From NCBI RefSeq assembly GCF_017743865.1, contig NZ_JAGHRJ010000002.1:930001-994000 (forward strand): 64,000 nucleotides of DNA, given 5' to 3'. Positions 17,236 through 24,942 of this stretch are shown one piece after another; position 1 is the first letter of the stretch, and each line of letters starts with the position of its first letter. Below the pieces are notes generated by a model. That model was not told the DNA's origin and made no database searches. It saw only the letters and a list, made by a program, of their open reading frames with translations. The stretch comes from Labrenzia sp. R4_2. Lineage in GTDB: Bacteria; Pseudomonadota; Alphaproteobacteria; Rhizobiales; Stappiaceae. The translations under genes and the position numbers were made by a program.

Positions 17236-18753
17236 ATGTCTGACATTACTTTGTCAAGCGCGGTACGCGCGAACCTTAATACCCTCCAGCAGACCGCATC
17301 TTTCATGTCCGATGTCCAGAACAAACTGGCCACCGGCAAAAAGGTGAACTCGGCTCTGGACAATCCGAGCAACTTCTTCACCGCGTCCGGCCTCCAGTCC
17401 CGTGCAAACGACCTGGGCACCTTGCTCGATGACATGGGCCAGTCGGTCCAAACCATCAAAGCAGCTGATGACGGTATCACCGCGATCACGAAGCTGGTTG
17501 AATCCGCAAAAGCTAAAGCCAACCAGGCCCTGCAGACCGGTAGCCAGTATGAGCGGAAACAGTTTGCTGCGCAGTACAATGAACTGCTCACACAGATCGA
17601 AGATGTTGCAAAAGACGCCGGCTATAAGGGCAAAAACCTGCTCGCGGGTTCCGGCAACGACCTGCGGACTATCTTCAACGAAGACTCCACGTCCAAACTG
17701 GATGTCTCCGCTGTTGACTACACTGACACCACCCTGTCCACTGGCCTAAACCTTTCGGACATCGCAGAAGGCAGTGGCGGCGGAACTGGTTTCAACCTGT
17801 CCGGTGGCAAAACCACCATCACCCTGACAGGTGCCGATGGTGCGCTGAACTCTAACTCCGCCCTCAGCGAGTTGTCTGCGCTCAGCACGACATCAAACAT
17901 TGACATCGTCGATAAATCTGCGACGAACGGTGCTTCCCTTACTACTGTGAGCCGGACCGCTTCCGTTCAAGAACTTGTTGATAGCCTAAACGCTCAGGAA
18001 GGTGTCCGGGCAGAATTCGACGAAACCAATGGTGAACTCACCATCTACAGCAACGAAGACCTTGTCCTCGGTGATGGCACTGCAGCATCTTCTACTGCCG
18101 CGCTGACATTCGGCACAGTCACAGCAGCTGTTGATGCAAGCGACTTCACATCCGGCTCAACTCTGGCGGACAGTGGTTCCTTCGCTCTGGGCGACACCAT
18201 CACACTGACAGATGGCAACAACTACGAACTCGGCTCTCTGGAAATTGAGGCTGACACCACAGTTGATGATCTGGTTAACTTCGTTAATGACTTCAATGGC
18301 GTAACCGCATCGTTCGCTAATGGTCGTGTAGCGGTGACATCAGAGACCGACCTGACGATTAACAGCAAACGGGACGGATCCGACAACACTGACTTTGGCT
18401 CACAAGGGTACTCAGCAACCACGGGCGGCAATTTCAGCATTGCTACGGATGATGACTCTGGTTTTGCAACCGACAACGACATCAACCGGACGATCAGCAA
18501 GCTGAACAACGCACTGTCCAACCTGCGTTCCCAAGCCTCTGAGTTCGGTACCAACCTTTCCATTGTTGAAAACCGTCAGGACTTCACACGAAGCCTGATC
18601 AACACGCTGGAAGAAGGCGCTGGTAAGCTGACACTTGCCGACACCAACGAGGAAGGTGCAAACCTCTTGGCCCTGCAGACCCGTCAGCAGCTGGCTTCGA
18701 CTTCGTTGTCCTTCGCTTCTCAGGCAGACCAGAACGTTCTGCGTCTCTTCTAA
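17236..18753 (+). CDS. flagellin 1
   Basis: 505 residues. The conserved D0/D1 ends are MSDITLSSAVRANLNTLQ, NKLATGKKVNSALDNPSNFF and the C-terminal ANLLALQTRQQLASTSLSFA ending in RLF. The central part (about 180-400) has two flagellin-IN-like modules (VQELVDSLNAQEGVRAEFDE; VDDLVNFVNDFNGVTASF). It is longer than compact alphaproteobacterial flagellins of about 300 residues. It is the first of three tandem flagellin genes, each with its own spacer; this and the second are followed by terminators. Its middle section is almost identical in DNA to flagellin 2. It is a filament subunit. Confidence 0.96.
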   Translation: MSDITLSSAVRANLNTLQQTASFMSDVQNKLATGKKVNSALDNPSNFFTASGLQSRANDLGTLLDDMGQSVQTIKAADDGITAITKLVESAKAKANQALQTGSQYERKQFAAQYNELLTQIEDVAKDAGYKGKNLLAGSGNDLRTIFNEDSTSKLDVSAVDYTDTTLSTGLNLSDIAEGSGGGTGFNLSGGKTTITLTGADGALNSNSALSELSALSTTSNIDIVDKSATNGASLTTVSRTASVQELVDSLNAQEGVRAEFDETNGELTIYSNEDLVLGDGTAASSTAALTFGTVTAAVDASDFTSGSTLADSGSFALGDTITLTDGNNYELGSLEIEADTTVDDLVNFVNDFNGVTASFANGRVAVTSETDLTINSKRDGSDNTDFGSQGYSATTGGNFSIATDDDSGFATDNDINRTISKLNNALSNLRSQASEFGTNLSIVENRQDFTRSLINTLEEGAGKLTLADTNEEGANLLALQTRQQLASTSLSFASQADQNVLRLF

Positions 18754-18780
18754 GACAGAAAGTCTTAAACAAAATCAGAG

Positions 18781-18807
18781 AAGGCGGGCTTTGGCCCGCC
18801 TTTTTCT
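18781..18807 (+). terminator. terminator of flagellin 1
   Basis: AAGGCGGGC at 18781-18789 pairs with GCCCGCCTT at 18794-18802 over a four-base loop and is followed by TTTCTTTC. It lies 27 bp past the stop codon. Confidence 0.9.
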
Positions 18808-19056
18808 TTCCTGTGCTGCTCGTTCGCTTGGGATGCACTCCAGCCTCACCATAATATTTTAAGCTTGGAAGGCACCTGAATAGCGCGCTCTATCCAATTG
18901 AATTGCACATCTTCAAAAATAGGCGATTCTCGCAAAGCCGGTTAAAGCCAGGCTGTGTTTGTGTTCGAGATTGGCAGTAGTTTTCTCATTCCATCTGAAC
19001 CTTGCCACCAACGCGAACAAGAAAAACTCAGGGAATCCAACGTCGGGGGATGTCCA

Positions 19057-19071
19057 TTAACGGGCTGTTTA
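19057..19071 (+). promoter_or_regulatory. CtrA-like site before flagellin 2
   Basis: TTAA-CGGGCTG-TTTA, one base from the CtrA consensus TTAA-N7-TTAA, about 107 bp before the ATG. The same spacing occurs before flagellin 3, which makes chance less likely, but binding is not shown. Confidence 0.35.
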
Positions 19072-19177
19072 CCCTATTTTTCAACAAATTAACTCTTGAT
19101 TAAGGATAACAAGGAATTCTGATACCAACCTGCTCAGGAAGAGCAGCTGAACATATGACCCAGGAAAGGGATTATTG

Positions 19178-20695
19178 ATGTCAGGCATTACGCTTTCGGC
19201 TGCCGTCCGGCAGAACCTGCTTACCCTCCAAAACACATCCTTCTTAACAGCTGATGTCCAGAACAAACTGGCCACCGGTTTGAAGGTAAACTCAGCTCTG
19301 GACAACCCGAACTCTTTCTTCACAGCATCTGCTTTGAACTCTCGTGCAAACGATTTGAGCAGCCTGCTCGATGACATGGGCCAGTCAGTCAACACCATCA
19401 AGGCAGCTGATGACGGTATCACCGCGATCACGAAACTGGTTGAATCCGCAAAAGCTAAAGCCAACCAGGCCCTGCAAACGCAAAGCCAGTATGAGCGGAA
19501 ACAGTTTGCTGCGCAGTACAATGAGCTGCTCGAGCAAATCGAAGACACAGCAAGAGATTCAAGCTACAAGGGTAAAAACCTTCTTGCGGGCTTTGGCAAC
19601 GACCTGCGGACCCTCTTCAATGAAGATTCGACGTCCCGACTTGATATCTCGGCAGTTGATTACACCGACACCACCCTGTCTACCGGTCTAAACCTATCTG
19701 ATCTTGCAGAAGGCAGTGGCGGAGGTTCTGCATTTAACTTGGCGGGTGGCAAAACCACCATCACCCTGACAGGTGCCGATGGTGCGCTGAACTCCAGTTC
19801 CACGCTCAGCGAGTTGTCTGCGCTCAGCACGACATCAAACATTGACATCGTTGATAAATCTGCGACGAACGGTGCTTCCCTTACTACTGTGAGCCGGACC
19901 GCTTCCGTTCAAGAACTTGTTGATAGCCTAAACGCTCAAGAAGGTGTCCGGGCAGAATTCGACGAAACCAATGGTGAACTCACCATCTACAGTAACGAAG
20001 ACCTTGTCCTCGGTGATGGCACTGCAGCATCCTCAACGGCTGCCCTGACTTTTGGTACAGTCACCGCTGTTGTCGACGCAAGCGACTTCACATCCGGCTC
20101 AACTCTGGCTGACAGTGGCTCATTCGCTATCGGCGACACCATCACACTGACAGATGGCAACAACTACGAACTCGGCTCTCTGGAAATTGAAGCCGGAACA
20201 ACGGTCGATGATCTAACCAACTTCATCAACGACTTCAATGGTGTAACTGCATCGTTCACCAACGGCCGGCTTGGTTTCACATCAGAGACTGATCTTACGA
20301 TCAATAGCAAAAGAAGTGGAACGGACAATACGGATTTCGCGTCACAGGGCTTCTCGGCTACTGCGAGCGGAAGTTTCAGTATTGCAACAGACGACGATTC
20401 GGGTTTCGCTACCGATAGCGACATCAACCGGACAATTACACGGCTGAATAACGCGCTTGGCAACCTAAGAACACAGGCATCTGAGTTTGGTACCAACCTA
20501 TCGATTGTTGAAAATAGGCAAGATTTCACGAGATCAATCGTGAATACACTCCAAGAAGGTGCTGGTAAACTCACCTTGGCAGATACCAATGAAGAGGGTG
20601 CAAACTTGCTGGCCCTGCAGACACGGCAGCAGTTGGCATCAACCTCCTTGTCCTTCGCTTCTCAGGCAGATCAGACCGTACTGTCCTTGTTCTAA
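19178..20695 (+). CDS. flagellin 2
   Basis: 505 residues from ATG 19178; a TTG one codon earlier is a less likely start, and AGGAAAGGG supports the ATG. It has the same plan as flagellin 1: SGITLSAAVRQNLLTLQ, NKLATGLKVNSALDNPNSFF, two central IN-like modules and a C-terminus ending in TVLSLF. The central stretch from about 19742 to 20030 differs from flagellin 1 at only a few bases, while the ends differ freely, which points to gene conversion. Filament subunit. Confidence 0.96.
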   Translation: MSGITLSAAVRQNLLTLQNTSFLTADVQNKLATGLKVNSALDNPNSFFTASALNSRANDLSSLLDDMGQSVNTIKAADDGITAITKLVESAKAKANQALQTQSQYERKQFAAQYNELLEQIEDTARDSSYKGKNLLAGFGNDLRTLFNEDSTSRLDISAVDYTDTTLSTGLNLSDLAEGSGGGSAFNLAGGKTTITLTGADGALNSSSTLSELSALSTTSNIDIVDKSATNGASLTTVSRTASVQELVDSLNAQEGVRAEFDETNGELTIYSNEDLVLGDGTAASSTAALTFGTVTAVVDASDFTSGSTLADSGSFAIGDTITLTDGNNYELGSLEIEAGTTVDDLTNFINDFNGVTASFTNGRLGFTSETDLTINSKRSGTDNTDFASQGFSATASGSFSIATDDDSGFATDSDINRTITRLNNALGNLRTQASEFGTNLSIVENRQDFTRSIVNTLQEGAGKLTLADTNEEGANLLALQTRQQLASTSLSFASQADQTVLSLF

Positions 20696-20737
20696 AAGCA
20701 GAATCAGTTTCGCACCAAAAAACGCGAACACGAGCAC

Positions 20738-20766
20738 AAACGGCGGGTTCACCACCCGCCGTTTTT
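20738..20766 (+). terminator. terminator of flagellin 2
   Basis: AAACGGCGGG at 20738-20747 pairs with CCCGCCGTTT at 20755-20764 over a seven-base loop, then TT. It lies 43 bp after the flagellin stop. Confidence 0.88.
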
Positions 20767-20882
20767 GTTGTCTGACCGCTATTACTTGGCGGACGTCAAA
20801 AATTTTCTCTCGTAAATTCAATCAGTTAAAAGAAAGCTTTTGGTAACTTTTATTTAAATAACGTTAATTCGTGCATCACCGA

Positions 20883-20897
20883 TTAACTTTCCGTTTA
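20883..20897 (+). promoter_or_regulatory. CtrA-like site before flagellin 3
   Basis: TTAA-CTTTCCG-TTTA, the same TTAA-N7-TTTA form as before flagellin 2, about 85 bp upstream of the ATG. Confidence 0.35.
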
Positions 20898-20981
20898 GAT
20901 TTACGCACAAGGCCCTGACCTGCGAACAAGTATGCAGCGGCGGCCTGCACGAGTACTGAACAGGAAATGCGGTGAAGCCAG

Positions 20982-22487
20982 ATGCCTGATATTGTTCTTT
21001 CCAGCGCCGTTCGCGACAACCTTCTGTCCTTGAAAAAGACAGCGGCATTCCAGGAAACAACTCAGAATCGCCTTGCGACTGGTCTGAAGGTGAACTCGGC
21101 CCTCGACAATCCGAACTCATATTTCACCGCACAATCTCTGAACGACCGGGCCGGCGATCTGTCCAACTTACTGGACAACATGGGACAGGCCGTTCAGACT
21201 CTGCGTGCGGCTGATGACGGCATAACATCGATTACCAAACTCGTTGAATCCGCAAAGGCCATCGCGAACCAGGCGCTTCAGACGTCCAGTGAGTACGAAC
21301 GGCGCCAATTTGCGATCCAGTACAATGCCATTCTTGAGCAAATCGAGGACATGGCCAAGGATTCGGGCTACAAAGGCAAGAACCTCCTTGCTGGTGCCGG
21401 CAATGAGCTGGAGGTGATCTTTAACGAGGACAGCACCTCCAACCTGACGGTCGATCCGGTCGATTTCACTGACACCACCCTGGACTCAGGCTTGAACCTC
21501 GACGACCTGGCAACAGGCACGTCTGGAACGTCTTCGTTTGATATGTTTGGTGGTACAATCACCTTGGACATGACGACTGCCATGCAAGCGTCGTCCAACC
21601 TGACGGACTTGCCGGGCTGGGTCAATGGTGACCAGATTACCTTGACCGACAGTTCGGGCACCACCACTTTGACAGTCGGCACCGACATAACCACACTTCA
21701 GGATTATGTAGACGCCCTGAACAACTTGAACGGTGTTCACGCGTCTTTCGATGAGTCCACTGACGATATCACCATCACATCTGGCTTAGATAATCCGCTG
21801 TACATTTCAAAGAACACAGCTTCAGGTGCCGGTTCTGCGGCAGCGACAGACGGCAGCGCGACCGGCGGAACAACTTCGACGGCTTCTGTTACAGCCCTGT
21901 CAGCAACAAACACACTCATCACATCTGGCGGATTCCAAGCTGGTGACACGATTACCATCACAGACGGCAACGGATTTGAACCGGCTTCATTAGAAATTGA
22001 CGAGGAAACGACGGTCGACGATCTCGTCAAACTGATTAACAACGTGAAGGGACTCGACGCTACCTTTTCGGGGGGCAGCGTCAGTCTGATAGGCGAAGTA
22101 TCCTTCAATATTACCAGCGATAATACGGACTTTAATCGCATGACCCTTGCGTCGGCATCTAGTACTGTAGCACTCAGCGCTGTTTCGTCCGAGTTCAAGA
22201 CCGACACCGATATCGAACGTACACTTCAGGCGATTAACGCTTCGTTGGACGAGCTTCGTAACTCCGCCCGCAGTCTGGGCACAGCGCTATCCACAGTGCA
22301 GATCCGAACAGACTTTACCCAGAACATCATCAATACACTTGAAGTGGGTGCTGGCGACCTGACAATTGCCGACATGAATGAAGAAGGCGCAAACATGCTG
22401 GCCCTTCAAACACGGCAACAGCTGTCATCGACTGCACTATCCCTGGCCAACCAGGCGGAACAAAGTGTACTCAGCCTGTTCGGCTAA
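20982..22487 (+). CDS. flagellin 3
   Basis: 501 residues. The ends match the family (DIVLSSAVRDNLLSLKKTAA, NRLATGLKVNSALDNPNSYF, and LALQTRQQLSSTALSLANQA ending in SLFG). The middle differs from flagellins 1 and 2: it has a Ser/Thr/Gly/Ala-rich linker (SGAGSAAATDGSATGGTTST) and divergent IN-like modules. It is the most distant of the three paralogues. No terminator follows; flbT begins 90 bp later, so flbT and flaF may be read from here or from their own promoter. Confidence 0.95.
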   Translation: MPDIVLSSAVRDNLLSLKKTAAFQETTQNRLATGLKVNSALDNPNSYFTAQSLNDRAGDLSNLLDNMGQAVQTLRAADDGITSITKLVESAKAIANQALQTSSEYERRQFAIQYNAILEQIEDMAKDSGYKGKNLLAGAGNELEVIFNEDSTSNLTVDPVDFTDTTLDSGLNLDDLATGTSGTSSFDMFGGTITLDMTTAMQASSNLTDLPGWVNGDQITLTDSSGTTTLTVGTDITTLQDYVDALNNLNGVHASFDESTDDITITSGLDNPLYISKNTASGAGSAAATDGSATGGTTSTASVTALSATNTLITSGGFQAGDTITITDGNGFEPASLEIDEETTVDDLVKLINNVKGLDATFSGGSVSLIGEVSFNITSDNTDFNRMTLASASSTVALSAVSSEFKTDTDIERTLQAINASLDELRNSARSLGTALSTVQIRTDFTQNIINTLEVGAGDLTIADMNEEGANMLALQTRQQLSSTALSLANQAEQSVLSLFG

Positions 22488-22524
22488 CCGGAAAAGCCGG
22501 ATTCGGCAGGTATCGGGTAAAAGT

Positions 22525-22542
22525 GTTAACCTATTTGTTAAC
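22525..22542 (+). repeat. direct GTTAAC pair before flbT
   Basis: GTTAAC occurs at 22525-22530 and again at 22537-22542, six bases apart, 36 bp before the flbT ATG. Each copy is itself a palindrome. The pair resembles a CtrA site but the TTAA words are eight bases apart instead of seven. Confidence 0.45.
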
Positions 22543-22577
22543 GTTTCGCTCCGATACTCAAATGTGGAGGTCAAGGA

Positions 22578-23075
22578 ATGGCGCTCAAGGTCGAGTTAAA
22601 GCCGGGAGAAAGGATCATCATTGGTGAAAGCGTAATTACCAATGACAACCAGAGAACCCGCCTATTCATCGAGGGCGACGCGCCGATCCTTAGAGAAAAG
22701 GACATTCTCACGCCTGACACCGCAGATACGCCAGCAAAACGCGTCTATCTTGCAGTTCAGTTGATGTATTTATCCACCGACCTGGAGCGAGTTAAGGAAA
22801 GTTACTTCACCCTGGTCAATGACATCGTGAAGGCCGCACCGAGTACAATCCCCTATGTCACGCGGATTAGTAACTCGATTATATCCGGATCCTTCTACAA
22901 GGCACTGAAAGAAGCTCGTAAGCTCATTGAGTATGAAGGGACGCTGATCAGTCATGTACAAACAGGCAGCGCAGGCCTATCAGAAAACCAGCCAGTCAGC
23001 ACCGGTATCGCCGCGGGAACTGGAAGCGACTCTGCTGATGAAAGCCGCAGCCCGGCTCCAGCTGATCAAGGATGA
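22578..23075 (+). CDS. flbT: flagellin translational regulator FlbT
   Basis: 165 residues. The FlbT signature covers the start (MALKVELKPGERIIIGESVI, then NDNQRTRLFIEGDAPILREK) and YLAVQLMYLSTDLERVKESY. FlbT binds flagellin mRNA and, with FlaF, sets flagellin synthesis. The recognisable domain ends around residue 127 (YEGTLISHVQT). The remaining residues are low-complexity Ser/Gly/Ala/Pro and are encoded entirely within the start of flaF in another frame. The GGAGGTCAAGGA before the ATG is a strong ribosome site. Confidence 0.93.
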   Translation: MALKVELKPGERIIIGESVITNDNQRTRLFIEGDAPILREKDILTPDTADTPAKRVYLAVQLMYLSTDLERVKESYFTLVNDIVKAAPSTIPYVTRISNSIISGSFYKALKEARKLIEYEGTLISHVQTGSAGLSENQPVSTGIAAGTGSDSADESRSPAPADQG

Positions 23076-23331
23076 ATGGGATGACCTCTCCCTCGCGGAG
23101 GTCGATGACGCCCTGATTTACAACCGTAAACTCTGGACGGTTCTTGTCACTTCTGCGACTAGCGAAGAGAGTTCTCTGCCACTGGAAATCAAGAACAACA
23201 TCGGATCTCTGGGGGTTTTTGTCTTCAAACAGACGATGACCGTCATCACGACGCAAGATCCGGAGAAGCTTGGAGCACTTATCAGCATCAACCGCACGAT
23301 CGCGGAAGGCTTGCGGGCAAAGCCTGAGTAA
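22954..23331 (+). CDS. flaF: flagellin biosynthesis regulator FlaF
   Basis: 125 residues: MYKQAAQAYQKTSQSAPVSP, RELEATLLMKAAARL, ALIYNRKLWTVLVTSAT, and LPLEIKNNIGSLGVFVFKQT. This is the FlaF pattern; FlaF works with FlbT in flagellin translation and secretion control in Alphaproteobacteria. The ATG lies 122 bp inside flbT in a different frame. A bidirectional terminator follows, facing flgL. Confidence 0.93.
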   Translation: MYKQAAQAYQKTSQSAPVSPRELEATLLMKAAARLQLIKDEWDDLSLAEVDDALIYNRKLWTVLVTSATSEESSLPLEIKNNIGSLGVFVFKQTMTVITTQDPEKLGALISINRTIAEGLRAKPE

Positions 23332-23353
23332 GTCAGCTCGCCCTATAGACGGC

Positions 23354-23388
23354 AAAAAAGCCGGTGAATTGACACCGGCTTTTTTTTG
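23354..23388. terminator. bidirectional terminator between flaF and flgL
   Basis: GCCGGTG 23360-23366 pairs with CACCGGC 23373-23379 over a six-base loop. Six A precede and eight T follow, so it can stop transcription from both sides of these converging genes. Confidence 0.92.
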
Positions 23389-23409
23389 CATTCTGGTCGA
23401 GTGAGGGCC

Positions 23410-24939
23410 TTACCTCAGATAGTCGGCAAGGCTCAGGTTGAAGACGATCGAAGAGGCATTGTAGGAGACTTCGATGTTAGTCCTGAGTTGCAGGATTTCT
23501 GCGGCAAGCCGGTCCTGATCAATGCCTTCGATCTCTCCGATGGTCGCCTCGTAGGTGTTCACCACCTGGATGTGACGTTGATCCGTCAAACTTGCGGTTC
23601 GATGAGCGATTGCAATATCTGTCGAGATGTCCACGATACCAGACTGATCAATACCAGGTGGCTGCAAGATGGCCCGTAAATCTGTCGAGAGCGCGTTGTA
23701 GTACTCCTCGTCCAGTTGGGCGCCGCCGGAGAAATCAGCCGCGGCAAATGTTGCAAGTGTTTGCACGAGCTCTTGAAGTGGCTCCTCGTTGGCCCTGACG
23801 CCATATTCTACCGTCAGATTTGTATCAATGATCGCGTTCTTGTCGGTGCGCGGATCCGTGGTCGTCGTGTTGCGTCCTGTGTACCAAGAGACGGTATCCG
23901 TTGCGCCGGACGTCAGCGCGGTCGCAGTGGTGTAAGGAGGACCGTCAACTCTCTGCGGGACCTCACCGTTGTAAGTGCTGAAGAACTCGTCCGAAGCCCA
24001 AATATCTGATGCAGCCTTCAAGGTTGTTTGTGCGGTATCCTCCAACTCCTGAGCAATAGCGTCGCGGAGGTTTTGTGCCGTCTCTTCCAAATCCGCGCCA
24101 ATCGCAAACGTCCCCTCAGCTTCATTGGAGGCAGCTGCCGTCAACGTGATTGTCGTTGTATTGGCATGATCAGGCGGGAGCGTCAGTGCAATTTCAATCT
24201 GCTCGCCAAGCGTCGGTTGTCCCGTGAATTGAACATCGAAAGTATCTGGGTCCCCTCCTCCTGGGCCTGTGAGTGTCACGTTGGTCAGCGTTGATGTCAC
24301 GGATGAAATATCGAAGCCAAAATCGTGTGCCCCGTCTTCCGCAATTGTAAACGTTGAATCCACTGGCCCGGGTGTTGTCGTTAGGGCAGACACGGTCATC
24401 CGGCCATTATTTAAGGCACCCAGGTTCGCTTGGGAGAACTCGCTCATGTAGTCCTTCAGGCCTGAAAGGCCGTTGGCCCCGTTCATAATGGTATCAATGG
24501 CCTGGACCGGATCGGAGATCGCATCCGTCCCGCCGAATGGGTAGTAACCGGCGACTTCAGTATTCAAGATATTGAGAGCTTCGTTCAACAAGAGCTCTGC
24601 CCTTGACTGGGTCTGGGTCTGACCATCGCTCTGGATCACAAAGTCATTTGTATCCATGGCGGACTTGGCGTCACGCCGGATGTCTTCCAAACGATCCAGC
24701 GACACGGTCATCGCCTCAAGATGCAAGTTTGAGATCGTGATTGTCTCTTGATAGGATTCGATCAGGCTGACTTTTTGCGTCAACTGAATATCCAGCAGCC
24801 GGCGATCGCCAATGTCGCCATAGGTGCTGCCAACCTTGCCGCTCGCCAGCTGTGTTGTCTTCTCAGTGAGCTTGTCATTGAGGTTCAACAGCTGGCTGGT
24901 CAGGTAACTCCGCGACGTTGAGATGGATGATACTGGCAT
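23410..24939 (-). CDS. flgL: flagellar hook-filament junction protein FlgL
   Basis: 509 residues. The flagellin-like N-terminus (SSISTSRSYLTSQLLNLNDK, TTQLASGKVGSTYGD) and the C-terminus (TDLRAILQPPGID then LRTNIEVSYNASSIVFNLSL) fit FlgL of Alphaproteobacteria. A large central insertion (about 170-400) of Thr/Gly/Asp-rich beta sequence makes it longer than the roughly 320 residues of the enterobacterial protein. GAGGT stands before the ATG; only three bases separate it from the flgK stop. It is the last gene of flgE-flgK-flgL. Confidence 0.9.
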   Translation of the reverse strand: MPVSSISTSRSYLTSQLLNLNDKLTEKTTQLASGKVGSTYGDIGDRRLLDIQLTQKVSLIESYQETITISNLHLEAMTVSLDRLEDIRRDAKSAMDTNDFVIQSDGQTQTQSRAELLLNEALNILNTEVAGYYPFGGTDAISDPVQAIDTIMNGANGLSGLKDYMSEFSQANLGALNNGRMTVSALTTTPGPVDSTFTIAEDGAHDFGFDISSVTSTLTNVTLTGPGGGDPDTFDVQFTGQPTLGEQIEIALTLPPDHANTTTITLTAAASNEAEGTFAIGADLEETAQNLRDAIAQELEDTAQTTLKAASDIWASDEFFSTYNGEVPQRVDGPPYTTATALTSGATDTVSWYTGRNTTTTDPRTDKNAIIDTNLTVEYGVRANEEPLQELVQTLATFAAADFSGGAQLDEEYYNALSTDLRAILQPPGIDQSGIVDISTDIAIAHRTASLTDQRHIQVVNTYEATIGEIEGIDQDRLAAEILQLRTNIEVSYNASSIVFNLSLADYLR

Positions 24940-24942
24940 ACG

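Larger units (their letters stand above)
18754..19177. other. spacer between flagellins 1 and 2
   Basis: 424 bp without a supported gene. The first 50 bp hold the flagellin 1 terminator. The 3' part is AT-rich with a TTAA-N7-TTTA pair at 19057-19071, and AGGAAAGGG stands just before the next ATG. Nothing recognisable lies in 18810-19050. Confidence 0.5.

Noticed and set aside
17236..17260. Sigma-54 promoter search before flagellin 1
   Set aside because: No TGGCAC-N5-TTGC-like element was found in 16789-17235; the nearest TGGCTC word has wrong spacing.
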